Shown: one piece after another, positions 33,887-43,699 of the stretch
Layout of the letters: the number at the start of each line of letters is the position of its first letter
Position numbering within the stretch: the first letter of the stretch is position 1
Assembly (NCBI RefSeq): GCF_902459705.1
Contig: NZ_CABPRU010000001.1
Location: 682,001-746,000 of the forward strand
Direction of reading: 5' to 3'
Source of the DNA: Pandoraea terrigena
GTDB taxonomy: Bacteria > Pseudomonadota > Gammaproteobacteria > Burkholderiales > Burkholderiaceae
DNA length: 64,000 nt
Program-made: the position numbers and the translations under genes
Notes under the pieces: model-generated
Database searches by the model: none
Told to the model about the DNA's origin: nothing
The model's input: only the letters and a program-made list of their open reading frames with translations

Positions 33887-35230
33887 TTAGACCGTCGCTG
33901 CTATTGCACGCATGGCTTGGTGGTGCCGCAGGCGACCCAGCGTGAGCATCGTCAGGCCAGCGAGCACAGCGGGCACGCCGATGGCGGCGAAGAGGGCTGG
34001 CATCGACCAGCCCATGGCGAGCATCGACGCGCCGCCGACCGAGCCGACCACCGACCCCAGGCGCCCGACGCCGTTGGCCCAGCTTACGCCCGTGGCGCGG
34101 CAGTCCGTCGGATAGAACCCGGCCGACAACGCGTTCGCGCCGACCTGACCGCCTGACACGCAGAACCCGGCCCAGAATACGGCGACCGAGGCGAGCACGG
34201 GCGAACTGGCAAACGGACCGACGGCCGCGACGCAAGCGCCCGCGAGCACATAAGCGGCCGCAAGCACGTAGTGCGGGTTGAAGCGGTCCATCAACCAGCC
34301 GAGCGCGATGGCGCCGAGCGTGCCGCCCACCTGGAACATCGAGGTGACGATGGCGGCGTTGCGCAGCGTCAGGCCGTTAGTGCGAAGCAGCGTGGGCAAC
34401 CAGCTCGAGAGCAGATAGATCACGAGCAGGCTCATGAAGAACGTCACCCAGAAAAGCAGCGTGCCGCGCAGCAATTCGGGTTTGAACAGATGCTTCACCG
34501 GCGACGTCGTCGACGGCTTTGTCGCAACATTGAACGTGGCGCCGCGCAGGTCCTCGTTCGGCGCAATGCGTTGCAGCGATGCCGCGATGCGCGCCGGCGA
34601 CTTGCCCGCCATCACGAGATAGCGCACCGATTCGGGCAGCGCGCGCGCGAGGACCACGCCGAGCACGAGCGGCATGACACCGCCCATGATCAGCACGGCG
34701 CGCCAGCCGAAGGCTTCGATCAACCCGGCCGAGGCGAGACCGCCCAGCGCCGATCCGAGCGTGAAGCCGCAGAACATGGTCGTCACGAGGAACGAACGGC
34801 GCGACTCAGGACAGTATTCCGACGTCAACGTGATCGCATTGGGCATGGCGCCGCCGAGGCCGAGGCCCGTCAGGAAGCGCAGGGCGATCAGTTGCCAAAG
34901 TTCCATCGACCACGCCGACGCGAGACTCGCCACGCCGAAGAACACCACCGAGAAGATGAGAATGGACTTGCGGCCGAACTTGTCGGCGAGCGGCCCGAAC
35001 ACAAATGCCCCGGCCATCAGGCCCGCGAGCCCGGCGCCGAACAGTGGCGCCAGAAGCGCCGGGGAGAGCGACCACTCGGCGCGAATGGCGGGGGCGATGA
35101 AGCCGATGGCGGCGGTGTCGAAGCCGTCGATGGCGACGATCAGGAAGCACAGCACGACGATCATCACCTGGAACGGCGAGATGCGATGTCGGTCAATGAA
35201 CGCCGTCACGTTGATGGGGGTGGCTGGCAT
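33887..35230 (-). CDS. MFS aromatic acid:H+ symporter (AAHS family), gentisate cluster
   Basis: This 447-residue AAHS permease has twelve helices, the helix-1 motif AIDGFDTAAIGFIAPAI and the loop GPLADKFGRKSI. It is the last gene of the gentisate operon, so it most likely imports 3-hydroxybenzoate or gentisate. The ATG at 35230 follows a GGAGACAACC ribosome site. It is a clear paralogue of the permease at 27271. A gap of about 216 bases separates it from the hydroxylase gene, so an extra promoter is possible. Confidence 0.9.
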   Translation of the reverse strand: MPATPINVTAFIDRHRISPFQVMIVVLCFLIVAIDGFDTAAIGFIAPAIRAEWSLSPALLAPLFGAGLAGLMAGAFVFGPLADKFGRKSILIFSVVFFGVASLASAWSMELWQLIALRFLTGLGLGGAMPNAITLTSEYCPESRRSFLVTTMFCGFTLGSALGGLASAGLIEAFGWRAVLIMGGVMPLVLGVVLARALPESVRYLVMAGKSPARIAASLQRIAPNEDLRGATFNVATKPSTTSPVKHLFKPELLRGTLLFWVTFFMSLLVIYLLSSWLPTLLRTNGLTLRNAAIVTSMFQVGGTLGAIALGWLMDRFNPHYVLAAAYVLAGACVAAVGPFASSPVLASVAVFWAGFCVSGGQVGANALSAGFYPTDCRATGVSWANGVGRLGSVVGSVGGASMLAMGWSMPALFAAIGVPAVLAGLTMLTLGRLRHHQAMRAIAATV

Positions 35231-35446
35231 GGGTTGTCTCCTCAGGGTTGCCAGAAGCGGCGCGGCAGGTGGGCCGTCGTCGCCGGAATGCGTTGCGGTG
35301 ATTGTTGTTATGGGGGACTGCCAATCCATCGCACCACTAAACGCGTTGCGAGGGAGGCCACGCGACGGTGTTGATCCGTCGCGTGGTGGGATGCCCGGAT
35401 GCCGGGCGGTGAGTCTTGGGGGGCTGCGGCGCTGCCGGGCTTGGGC

Positions 35447-36664
35447 TCAGGCGTCCGCCAGCCATGGCGTTTGCGACAGGCAATGCTCGGCACGCCAGCC
35501 GTGCAGCCATTGCAGGGCGTCGTAGAACTGCGTTTGCGTGCGGCCCTTCCACAGCGAATTACGCACCCAGCGATCCACGCCCTTCGCGTGATAGACGCGA
35601 CCCATGTCGCGCGCGCCGTAGAGCACGCGGGCGGTGCGGGGGATGCGGGCGTGCTCGTAGCGGCGGAAGGCGTCGACGAATTCGCCGTTCGCCGCCGCAT
35701 AGGCGGCACCGAGCGTGACGGCATCTTCCAGCGCCTGGCAGGCCCCTTGCGCGATGTACTGCGTCATCGGGTGGGCGGCGTCACCCAGGATCGTGGCGCG
35801 GCCGAAGCTCCACTGCGCGACCGGATCGCGGTCGGCGGTGGCCCAGCGTCGCCACGACGTCGGACGGTCGAGCATCTGGTGCGGCAGCGCATCGATGCCT
35901 TCGAAGTACGACAACACTTCCTCCTTGCTGCCGTCGCGCACGCCCCAGACTTCCTGCTCGCGGCTGTGGAACGTCACCACGAGGTTGTATTGCGTGCCGC
36001 CGCGCAACGGGTAATGCACGAGGTGGCAGTTCGGTCCGGCCCAGACGACCGGCGCGTTGACCTGCAAGTCCTTTGGCATGTTCTCGACGTCGACCACCGC
36101 GCGATACACGACGTGACCGGTCACGCGCGGCTCGTCGCCGATCAGCACGGCGCGCACGGCGGACTTCACGCCGTCGCAACCGATCACCGCGTCGGCCGTG
36201 TGGCGCTCGCCGTGCTGGTCGATGACGGTGACGCCCTTGTCGTCTTGCTCCAGCGTAACCACGCGCGTTGCCGTCCGGAACTGAATCAGCGGATTGCGCT
36301 GCACCGCTTCGAGAATCGACAGGTGGATGTCGGCGCGGTGGATCACGGCGTAAGGATTGCCGAAGCGCTCGCGATACGGCGCACCGACGTCGACCTGCGC
36401 GATGATGCTGCGGTCGATGGCGTCGCGCAGCGTGATGTGGTCGGTGAAGACCGAGCGCGCGCGGGCGGCTTCACCGACGCCGAGCGCGTCGAGTGCCGCG
36501 AACGCATTGGCGGCGAGCTGAATGCCGGCGCCGATCTCGCCAATGCTTTCGGCCTGCTCCAGCAGTTCGATGCGTACGCCCTGATTGGCGAGCGCGAGGG
36601 CAGCGGCCAGGCCGCCGATCCCCCCGCCAATGACGAGGGCTTTGGGTTGAGAGGTTTGACTCAT
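35447..36664 (-). CDS. FAD-dependent 3-hydroxybenzoate 6-hydroxylase (salicylate hydroxylase family)
   Basis: This 405-residue class A flavoprotein monooxygenase has the FAD motif GGGIGGLAAALALA (13-26), the DG motif in VIGCDGVKSAVR and the GD motif in ILGDAAHPMTQYIAQGA. It matches the 3-hydroxybenzoate 6-hydroxylase branch, which turns 3-hydroxybenzoate to gentisate with NADH and O2. Its place beside gentisate dioxygenase and the two downstream enzymes makes this call strong; salicylate 5-hydroxylation uses a different, multicomponent enzyme. The start at 36664 is preceded by a GGAGACAACC ribosome site. Confidence 0.88.
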   Translation of the reverse strand: MSQTSQPKALVIGGGIGGLAAALALANQGVRIELLEQAESIGEIGAGIQLAANAFAALDALGVGEAARARSVFTDHITLRDAIDRSIIAQVDVGAPYRERFGNPYAVIHRADIHLSILEAVQRNPLIQFRTATRVVTLEQDDKGVTVIDQHGERHTADAVIGCDGVKSAVRAVLIGDEPRVTGHVVYRAVVDVENMPKDLQVNAPVVWAGPNCHLVHYPLRGGTQYNLVVTFHSREQEVWGVRDGSKEEVLSYFEGIDALPHQMLDRPTSWRRWATADRDPVAQWSFGRATILGDAAHPMTQYIAQGACQALEDAVTLGAAYAAANGEFVDAFRRYEHARIPRTARVLYGARDMGRVYHAKGVDRWVRNSLWKGRTQTQFYDALQWLHGWRAEHCLSQTPWLADA

Positions 36665-36710
36665 GGTTGGGGTTGTCTCCTGCGGCCTGTCCAGCCGTTC
36701 TGGATGGAAG

Positions 36711-37352
36711 TCAGGCCGTGTAGTCCGGCTGACGGTTGGGCGCTGCCGCGAGGAAGGCGGGATGCGTCTCCGCCTGCGCGTACACCGCCATCGCTCGTGG
36801 ATAGGCCGACAAGTCGCAGCCCATGCGCTGGGCATTGGCGATTTGCGGAATCAGGCACACGTCGGCGAGCGTCGGCGCGTCGCCGAAGCACCACGGGCCG
36901 TGGCCGTGCTTGTCGAGCCATCGTTCCACGCCGGCCATGCCCTCGGCGACCCAGTGGCGGTACCACGCGTTCTTCTGTTCGGCGCTGAGGCCCAGCGGGC
37001 CTTGCAGATATTTCAGAATGCGCAGGTTGTTCACCGGGTGCATGTCGCAACTGACGAGCATTGCCAGCTCGAGCACGCGCGCGCGCGCTTCGATGGCCTG
37101 CGGCACCAGGCGCGGCTCGGGATACTTCGCGTCGAGATAGTCGAGGATGGCGAGCGACTGGCCCAGGGAAAAGTCGCCGTCGATGAGCGCGGGCACGGCG
37201 GCCGACGGATTGACCTCGTCGACATACGCACTGGCACGATGCTCGCCGGCGCGGATATTCACCGGAATCGTGTCGAACGACAGCCCCTTGAGCGCGAGCG
37301 CAATGCGCACGCGATACGACGTCGAGCTGTTGAAAAAGCTATAGAGCTGCAT
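36711..37352 (-). CDS. nagL: Maleylpyruvate isomerase (GST-type zeta class)
   Basis: This 213-residue zeta-class glutathione transferase starts with the family motif LYSFFNSSTSYRVRIALALKG, which carries the SSxSYRVR active-site serines, and has the all-helical C-terminal domain. In this cluster it converts maleylpyruvate, the product of gentisate cleavage, to fumarylpyruvate with glutathione. The homologous maleylacetoacetate isomerase of tyrosine breakdown has the same fold, but gentisate context favours the NagL role. It lies 9 bases downstream of the hydrolase gene. Confidence 0.9.
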   Translation of the reverse strand: MQLYSFFNSSTSYRVRIALALKGLSFDTIPVNIRAGEHRASAYVDEVNPSAAVPALIDGDFSLGQSLAILDYLDAKYPEPRLVPQAIEARARVLELAMLVSCDMHPVNNLRILKYLQGPLGLSAEQKNAWYRHWVAEGMAGVERWLDKHGHGPWCFGDAPTLADVCLIPQIANAQRMGCDLSAYPRAMAVYAQAETHPAFLAAAPNRQPDYTA

Positions 37353-37361
37353 GACGATGCC

Positions 37362-38060
37362 TCAGACCACGCGCACGGTGATCTCGCCCAGCCCTTCCAC
37401 CGCAGTGACCATCGTCTCGCCGGCCTTGACCGGGCCCACGCCTTCGGGCGTGCCGGTGTAGATCAGATCGCCCGGCGCCAGACGGAAGAACTGCGACAGG
37501 TACGAGACCGTCTCCGCCACCGACCAGATCAGATGCGTGATGTCGCTCTTTTGCTTTTGCACGCCGTCGAGCGTCAGCGAAATGGCCGCCTTCTCGATGT
37601 GACCGACGCTCGACACCGGATGAATCGGGCCGATCGGGGCCGAGGCATCGAAGGCCTTGCCGATCTCCCACGGACGGCCCATTTCGCGCATCTTCATCTG
37701 CAGGTCGCGGCGCGTCATGTCCAGACCCACGGCGTAGCCCCAGACATGCTCGAGCGCCTGGTCGAGCGGAATGTCCGACCCCGCCTTGCCGATCACCGCG
37801 ACCAGTTCGGCTTCGTAGTGATAGTTGGTCGTCTGCGTGGGGTACGTCAGCGTGAGCGTCTCGCCGTAGGCCACCGGCAGCACGGCATCGGCCGGCTTGC
37901 AGAAGAAGAACGGCGGCTCGCGGTCAGGATCGAAGCCCATTTCACGGGCGTGCGCGGCGTAGTTGCGGCCAACGCAGTACACGCGGCGCACGGCGAACTG
38001 ATCGGCGCTGCCAACAACGGGAATGGCGACGGTAGCGGGCGGAGCGAAGACGAAGGACAT
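37362..38060 (-). CDS. nagK: Fumarylpyruvate hydrolase
   Basis: This 232-residue FAH-superfamily protein has the metal-binding motifs CVGRNYAAHAREMG, then FEAELVAVIGK-type YEAELVAVIGK and the TGTPEGVGPVKAGE loop. It splits fumarylpyruvate into fumarate and pyruvate, the last step of the gentisate pathway. Length and motifs fit NagK closely. It sits between gentisate dioxygenase (97 bases upstream) and the isomerase gene. Confidence 0.92.
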   Translation of the reverse strand: MSFVFAPPATVAIPVVGSADQFAVRRVYCVGRNYAAHAREMGFDPDREPPFFFCKPADAVLPVAYGETLTLTYPTQTTNYHYEAELVAVIGKAGSDIPLDQALEHVWGYAVGLDMTRRDLQMKMREMGRPWEIGKAFDASAPIGPIHPVSSVGHIEKAAISLTLDGVQKQKSDITHLIWSVAETVSYLSQFFRLAPGDLIYTGTPEGVGPVKAGETMVTAVEGLGEITVRVV

Positions 38061-38157
38061 AGTGTTTGACTCGACGAATAATGAATAGAACCGTGGCTGC
38101 GCACGCGGGTCATGCGGGTGTGCGGCGCGCGGCCGATAAGTGAACGTTGGGCTGGCC

Positions 38158-39195
38158 TCAGGTGCGCGACTCGCGCAGCAGGTTCAGGGCCGCCAGCACC
38201 GGGCGATCCGAGTAGCTGAACAGCACGGCGTCTTCGAGCGCGGCGAGCTGCACCGGCGCCCACGACGGCACGACAAAGTGATCGCGCGGCTCGAACTGGA
38301 AGACCTCGTCGCCAATGCGCGCCGTGCCACGACCCTCGACGACCGAAAAGACCGTCGCATCGGTGCTGCGATAGGTCTTGCCCTGGAAGCCGGCGGGCAG
38401 GTATTGCATGAACGTCGCCATGGTCGGCATCGGCCAGCCGCCGGTCGCCGGATTCACATAGCGCAGCTTGATGCCGTCCCACGGATCGAGTTCGCCGTTG
38501 CGGTACAGCGTGTCGATCGCTTCGCGCGAGCGGGCATAGGGATAACTGAAGATCGGCGAGGTCGGATCGCTGACCTTGTGATGCACCGGCAGCATGTTGT
38601 ACCCGTAGCGCGCGAAGCTGTCGCCCTCGGGGCGTAGCACCGGCTGTTGCGATTCGGGGTAGTTCTCGGCAAAGCCCGCGTCGAAGTACTGCACGAGCGG
38701 GATGTCGAGGCCGTCGAGCCACACGACCGGCTCGCCGTCCGCTGGGTTGCCGTGGTCGTGCCACGTCCACGACGGCGTGATGATGAAGTCGCCGGGGTGC
38801 ATCGTGGTGCGCTCTCCGTTCACGGCCGTCCAGGCGCCGCAACCCTCCACGATGAAGCGCAGGGCCGATTGCGTGTGACGATGGCTCGGGGCGATCTCGC
38901 CCGGCAGAATGAGTTGCAGCCCGGCGTAGAGCGAGCCCGTGATGCTCGACGACCCCGGCGTTCCCGGGTTCTGCAAGACCAGCACGCGGCGCACGGCCTC
39001 TTCGGCGCTGATGACGCGTCCCGCTTCCATCACCAGCGGTCGCACTTCGTTGTATTTCCAGATGGCGGGCACAACACGCGGGCGCGGCTGAGGGGGCACG
39101 AGGCTGTGCAGCGATTCCCATAGCGGGGCCATGTGGTTGCGGCCGATGTGTTCGTAGTAGGCGGCGCGTTCGGCGCTGGGGGCGCGTCCAGGCAT
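38158..39195 (-). CDS. Gentisate 1,2-dioxygenase
   Basis: This 345-residue bicupin cleaves gentisate to maleylpyruvate with Fe(II) and O2. The first cupin holds the iron ligands in [11 protein letters not shown] (two histidines) and the later WTWHDHGN histidine. The second cupin (about 250-330) lacks an intact metal site, as usual for this family. The ATG at 39195 gives the standard [17 protein letters not shown] start. It is first in the operon and divergent from the LysR gene at 39390. Confidence 0.93.
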   Translation of the reverse strand: MPGRAPSAERAAYYEHIGRNHMAPLWESLHSLVPPQPRPRVVPAIWKYNEVRPLVMEAGRVISAEEAVRRVLVLQNPGTPGSSSITGSLYAGLQLILPGEIAPSHRHTQSALRFIVEGCGAWTAVNGERTTMHPGDFIITPSWTWHDHGNPADGEPVVWLDGLDIPLVQYFDAGFAENYPESQQPVLRPEGDSFARYGYNMLPVHHKVSDPTSPIFSYPYARSREAIDTLYRNGELDPWDGIKLRYVNPATGGWPMPTMATFMQYLPAGFQGKTYRSTDATVFSVVEGRGTARIGDEVFQFEPRDHFVVPSWAPVQLAALEDAVLFSYSDRPVLAALNLLRESRT

Positions 39196-39323
39196 GCGTG
39201 TCTCCGTGTCGGTGTGGGGCCCGGTCAGTGCGTCTGGCAAGCTCGGCAGACGGGGACTTGCGGGTCTATGAGTAGCGTTATACTCGGCGAGACATATTCT
39301 TTGAAATGAATAAATCATCGAAT

Positions 39324-39343
39324 CCATACGAAAAATAGTATGG
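39324..39343. promoter_or_regulatory. LysR-type operator in the gentisate divergent promoter
   Basis: A perfect inverted repeat CCATAC - 8 bases - GTATGG, containing the LysR-type core ATAC-N8-GTAT, lies in the AT-rich middle of the gap between gentisate dioxygenase and the LysR gene. It is 46 bases from the LysR start and 128 from the dioxygenase start. Confidence 0.6.
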
Positions 39344-39389
39344 GTAGGGTGATGCTTGAGGGCATCCCGAAGGTGCCCGGAGACCCCGT

Positions 39390-40340
39390 ATGGACTGGAC
39401 CCACCGCCTGCGTCTGCGCAACCTGCAGATGCTGCTGACCCTCGCGGAGACTGGCAACATGAGCCAATCCGCGACATTGCTCAACACGACGCAGCCCGGT
39501 TTGTCGAAGTGGCTCAAGGATTTGGAGGAGGACATTGGCCTGCCCCTGTTCGAGCGTCAGGCGCGGGGTTTGCGACCTACGGCCTACGGGGAATCCCTGA
39601 TCCAGCACGCCCGACGCATCGAGGCACAGCTCGACACGGCGCGAGACGATCTCGACGCCATGCGCGAGGGCGGCAGCGGGCTGGTGGCGATCGGCACGTC
39701 AGGGGCGTCGTCGGCGGACACGGTGCCGCTCGCGATGTTGCTGCTCCTGCAGCGCATGCCCCGCGTACAGGCGCGCGTGATCGAGAACACGATGGACCGG
39801 CTGATGAATCAGCTCGCGCACAGCGAAATCGATATCGTTGTCGGGCGCTCGGCGCCCGAACTGCAGGACCGCACCGTTCGCGCCGAGGCGCTATACCTGG
39901 AGCCGCTGCATTTCGTTGCGCGCGCCCGCCATCCCGTCTTCTCGCTCGACCAACTGGATTGGCCCGACATGCAGCGCTATCGCTGGGTGGTTTGGCCGCG
40001 TGGCACGCCCATTCGCAACGCGCTGGAGGCGGCGCTGGCGGAGGCCGGATATCCGCTGCCGAACGACACCGTCGAGTCGAACTCCACGATTCTCAATCTC
40101 ACGCTGCTCAACAACAGCGACATGATCGGCCTGGCGTCGCACCGCACGGCGAGCCGCCTGCAGGCGCTCGGCGCGCTGCGTATCGTGCCGCTGCGGCTGG
40201 CGGGGTTCGGGGCGATCTCGATGTACTGGCGCGATGACGGCGCGAACCGATCGGCAGTGGCGGCGGCGCTTGAGTGCCTGCGCAGCGCGGCGCGGCGCTC
40301 GATCGGTGACGCGGTCGTGGGCATCGAAGGGGACGGATAA
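39390..40340 (+). CDS. LysR family regulator of the gentisate operon
   Basis: This 316-residue LysR regulator has the helix-turn-helix at about 10-65 ([36 protein letters not shown]) and the effector domain from about 90. The HTH region resembles the GbpR/PcaQ branch that controls aromatic catabolism. It is divergent from gentisate dioxygenase with an inverted repeat between, so it very probably activates the operon in response to 3-hydroxybenzoate or gentisate. Confidence 0.9.
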   Translation: MDWTHRLRLRNLQMLLTLAETGNMSQSATLLNTTQPGLSKWLKDLEEDIGLPLFERQARGLRPTAYGESLIQHARRIEAQLDTARDDLDAMREGGSGLVAIGTSGASSADTVPLAMLLLLQRMPRVQARVIENTMDRLMNQLAHSEIDIVVGRSAPELQDRTVRAEALYLEPLHFVARARHPVFSLDQLDWPDMQRYRWVVWPRGTPIRNALEAALAEAGYPLPNDTVESNSTILNLTLLNNSDMIGLASHRTASRLQALGALRIVPLRLAGFGAISMYWRDDGANRSAVAAALECLRSAARRSIGDAVVGIEGDG

Positions 40341-40413
40341 GCTTGTCGAGTCCGCTGCCGGGCTGGTGGCTGCTACACTTGCCGCCTGTCGAAGTCACTC
40401 TCTCGGGGCGTCA

Positions 40414-40995
40414 ATGATTGGCCGCATCTCCGGCACATTGCTGGAAAAGAATCCGCCGCACATCCTGGTCGATTGCCAGGGCGTGGGCTATGAAATCTCG
40501 GTGCCGATGAGCACCTTCTTCAACCTGCCGAACCTCGGCGAGCGCGTGACGTTGCTCACCCAGTTCATCGTACGCGAAGACGCCCAACTGTTGTTCGGCT
40601 TCGGCTCGCCTGACGAGCGCAATACCTTTCGCGAACTGCTCAAGATCTCCGGCGTGGGCGCGCGCACGGCACTCGCGATTCTCTCGGGCATGAGCGTCGC
40701 GGACATCGCACAGGCCGTCACGTTGCAGGAGTCGGGGCGCTTGACCAAGATTCCCGGCATTGGCAAGAAGACGGCCGAGCGACTGCTGCTCGAACTCAAG
40801 GGCAAGCTCGGCGCGCAACTGGGCACGGTGTCCGGCACGGCGGCGCCTCACGATCACAAGAGCGACGTCGTCAACGCACTGCTCGCGCTGGGCTACTCGG
40901 ACAAGGAGGCGCTCGCCGCCGTCAAGTCCGTGCCCGACGGCACGAGCGTGTCCGACGGCATCAAGCATGCGCTCAAGGCGCTCTCCAAGGCCTGA
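40414..40995 (+). CDS. ruvA: Holliday junction DNA helicase subunit RuvA
   Basis: RuvA binds four-way DNA junctions as a tetramer and loads the RuvB motor. The 193-residue protein has the N-terminal OB fold ([20 protein letters not shown]), the two helix-hairpin-helix motifs in the middle ([18 protein letters not shown] and [20 protein letters not shown]) and the C-terminal RuvB-contacting domain (about 145-193, [16 protein letters not shown]). The ATG at 40414 gives the standard start. Neither ruvC upstream nor ruvB downstream is adjacent, which is unusual. Confidence 0.97.
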   Translation: MIGRISGTLLEKNPPHILVDCQGVGYEISVPMSTFFNLPNLGERVTLLTQFIVREDAQLLFGFGSPDERNTFRELLKISGVGARTALAILSGMSVADIAQAVTLQESGRLTKIPGIGKKTAERLLLELKGKLGAQLGTVSGTAAPHDHKSDVVNALLALGYSDKEALAAVKSVPDGTSVSDGIKHALKALSKA

Positions 40996-41047
40996 GCGCG
41001 ACAGGATCCCGCCCGTGGCGGTCGCGACGGGGCAGTGAGGAGGCGGC

Positions 41048-41956
41048 ATGCAGCTGCGATGGCTTGAAGACTTCGTCGAACTGGCGCGCACGCGCAGTTT
41101 TACACGCGCGGCGGAGAACCGTTTCGTCACGCACCCGGCATTCGGGCGACGCATCCGCGCGCTGGAAGAGTGGGTGGGCACGCAGCTCGTCGAGCGGAGC
41201 AAACCGCTCGAACTCACGGCGGCGGGCACCGTGTTTCTCGATGCGGCCACCAACGCGCTCGACATTCTCCACGGTGCTCGCACGCAGTTGCAGGACGCCG
41301 CCCCCACGCTCGAGAACAATCTGAAGATCGCCACGGGCCGAACCCTGGCCGCAACCTTCTTTCCGGATTGGTACGACGATGCGGTCTCGCGCATCGGCTT
41401 CTTCACCGCGACACTGTCCACGGGCGGTGCCGAGGAAGCCATTCTGCGGCTGGCGGCGGGCGAGGTCGATCTGCTCATCGTGTATTCCAGCGCGCACACG
41501 CGGCTGCTCATCGATCAGGAGCGTTACGACTGGTTGACTGTTGCGCGTGAAGTGCTGGTGCCGGTGAGTGCGCTCGATGCCAAGGGGCGTGCCACGTATC
41601 GGCTAGCGGCCGGGCCGTCGCCGATTCCCTGGCTGGCGTTCGCCCGTACGTTGACGTTGCGGGCCGTGCTCACCCGGCATCTTGCCGAGATGGCGAACCG
41701 GCCAACGCTCAAGCCTGTGTATCAGGCCGATTCGTACGAGGCCATTCTGGCGATGGCGCGGCGCGGTGCCGGTATCGCCTGGCTGCCGCAACGCCTGGTG
41801 GCCGACGACATTGCGCGTGGTGCGCTGGCGATCGTGGGCGGCAAGGAATGGCAGATTGGCTTCGATATTGCGCTCTACCGGCGACGGCACCAACCGCATC
41901 CGGTGCTCGATGCCATTTGGCAGAGCGCGCGTCAGGCATCGGGGGACGACGCGTGA
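41048..41956 (+). CDS. LysR family regulator (HypT-like)
   Basis: This 302-residue regulator starts MQLRWLEDFVELARTRSFTRAA and has the HTH block FVTHPAFGRRIRALEEWVG, which departs from the usual SQPA(V/L)S and is typical of the HypT/YjiE branch, named for an E. coli hypochlorite-responsive member. It lies 52 bases after ruvA in the same direction and converges on an MHS permease gene. The target is not evident; it may control that permease. Confidence 0.85.
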   Translation: MQLRWLEDFVELARTRSFTRAAENRFVTHPAFGRRIRALEEWVGTQLVERSKPLELTAAGTVFLDAATNALDILHGARTQLQDAAPTLENNLKIATGRTLAATFFPDWYDDAVSRIGFFTATLSTGGAEEAILRLAAGEVDLLIVYSSAHTRLLIDQERYDWLTVAREVLVPVSALDAKGRATYRLAAGPSPIPWLAFARTLTLRAVLTRHLAEMANRPTLKPVYQADSYEAILAMARRGAGIAWLPQRLVADDIARGALAIVGGKEWQIGFDIALYRRRHQPHPVLDAIWQSARQASGDDA

Positions 41957-41984
41957 TCCTTGCGCCGTCCCTCGATGTGACCGA

Positions 41985-43325
41985 TCAGTGCTCGTGTTGC
42001 AGGTACTTCGCCTGACGCGGCAAGCGCAGGCTGACGAGGAACGCCAGCACCATCATGCCAGTCACGTACCAGTAGAACGTCGGCTCCATCCCGGCCTTCT
42101 TGAGGCCAAGTGCCACGTATTCAGCCGAACCGCCGAAGATGGCATTGGCCACGGCGTAGGCCAGGCCCACGCCGAGCGCGCGCACTTCGATCGGGAACAT
42201 TTCGGCCTTCACGATGCCGCTGATCGACGTATAGAAACTCACGATGGCGAGCGCCAGACAGATCAGGAGAAACGCTGCCGTCGGGCTCTGCACCGTCTTG
42301 AGCGCCGTGAGAATCGGCACGGTGGCGATGGCGCCGAGCGAGCTGAACAGCAGCATGTTGTTGCGACGGCCGATCTTGTCGGACAGCATGCCGAAGATCG
42401 GCTGTATGCACATGTAGACGAACAGGCAGCCCGTCATGATGTAGCTGGCGGTCTTGATCGGCATGCCGGCCGTGTTCACCAGGTACTTCTGCATGTACGT
42501 GGTAAAGGTGTAGAAGATCAGCGAGCCGCCAGCCGTGTAGCCGAGCACCGTGAAGAACGCGGCCTTGTGATGGCGGAACAGCCCCGCGATCGAGCCGGCT
42601 TCGCGGTTGTTGCGGCTTGCGCTGGTCGAGGTCTCGTGCAGCGTGCGACGCAGCAGCAAGGCAACGACAGCGGTGATCGCACCGACCACGAACGGAATGC
42701 GCCAGCCCCAGGCCTTGAGTTCAGCCTCACTGAGCAGTTGCTGGAGAATCACGACCACGAGTACGGCGAGCAACTGGCCGCCGATGAGCGTGACGTACTG
42801 GAACGACGAGAAGAAGCCGCGACGGCCCTTGAGCGCGACTTCACTCATGTACGTTGCCGTCGTACCGTACTCACCCCCCACTGACAGGCCTTGCAGCAGA
42901 CGCGCCAGCAGCAGCAGCGCCGGAGCCCAGTTGCCGATGCTGGCATGCGTCGGGAGCGCGGCGATCAGCAGCGAGCCGAAGCACATCATCATTACCGAGA
43001 TGACCATCGAGTTCTTGCGGCCATTACGGTCGGCGATACGGCCGAAGATCCAGCCGCCGATCGGGCGCATCAGGAAGCCGGCCGCAAACACGCCCGCGGT
43101 GTTGAGCAATTGCGCGGTGGGGTTGGCACTCGGGAAGAACGCCGGCGCGAAGTAGATCGCGCAGAACGCATAGATGTAGAAGTCGAACCACTCGACCAGA
43201 TTCCCGGACGATGCCGCGACGATCGCGAAAACGCGCTTGCGGATCTCTTCCGAGGTGGGCGGCTGGGCGGCCATGGCGGCGTTGGTAGTAGCTGTGTCTC
43301 TCATTTCTACTGGCGATGCGGGCAT
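41985..43325 (-). CDS. MFS metabolite:H+ symporter (MHS family, KgtP-like)
   Basis: This 446-residue permease has twelve helices and MHS motifs: [14 protein letters not shown] in helix 1, [16 protein letters not shown] between helices 2 and 3, and [19 protein letters not shown] in helix 4. Relatives take up 2-oxoglutarate, citrate, shikimate or betaines with protons. The frame begins at 43325, but the ATG at 43304 ([10 protein letters not shown]) is equally likely to be the true start because neither has a strong ribosome site. The nearby HypT-like LysR gene converges on it. Confidence 0.88.
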   Translation of the reverse strand: MPASPVEMRDTATTNAAMAAQPPTSEEIRKRVFAIVAASSGNLVEWFDFYIYAFCAIYFAPAFFPSANPTAQLLNTAGVFAAGFLMRPIGGWIFGRIADRNGRKNSMVISVMMMCFGSLLIAALPTHASIGNWAPALLLLARLLQGLSVGGEYGTTATYMSEVALKGRRGFFSSFQYVTLIGGQLLAVLVVVILQQLLSEAELKAWGWRIPFVVGAITAVVALLLRRTLHETSTSASRNNREAGSIAGLFRHHKAAFFTVLGYTAGGSLIFYTFTTYMQKYLVNTAGMPIKTASYIMTGCLFVYMCIQPIFGMLSDKIGRRNNMLLFSSLGAIATVPILTALKTVQSPTAAFLLICLALAIVSFYTSISGIVKAEMFPIEVRALGVGLAYAVANAIFGGSAEYVALGLKKAGMEPTFYWYVTGMMVLAFLVSLRLPRQAKYLQHEH

Positions 43326-43699
43326 CGCATTAATAACTACGTTTGCAACATGACGCGGACGCGCTCGCCTTGCCGAAATGACCTATCCGAAAGGCGCGAG
43401 CAAGCATCGCGTCGCGGGGGGCGGGGCCACTATAGCGGGTGTGGGCATGGACAGACAATGCCTGAGTGCGGAATCGATTATTGTGAATATCGAAACAATC
43501 ACCGCGATTGTTGCGCTGCAGCATGGTGGTCGCGCCCGTCGGGCGGTGGTTTGCGAGCACGTTGCGATCGTTTCGAGAGATGCGTCGATGCGGCGAAATT
43601 CGAGAAAATTTTTTAAATGTGTGACGCGCATGCGCGGCTTCATCAAGGAAATCACGCGCCGTGCAACCTGTGGGCCCAGCGTGCCACATTGCCGACCCC
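43326..43699. other. Gap between MHS permease and LysR gene
   Basis: These 374 bases hold no gene I can support; one long open frame has no family resemblance. The part 43590-43620 is AT-rich (gaaaattttttaaatgtg) and is followed by a 12-bp palindrome CGCGCATGCGCG (43625-43636), of unknown meaning. Confidence 0.5.
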
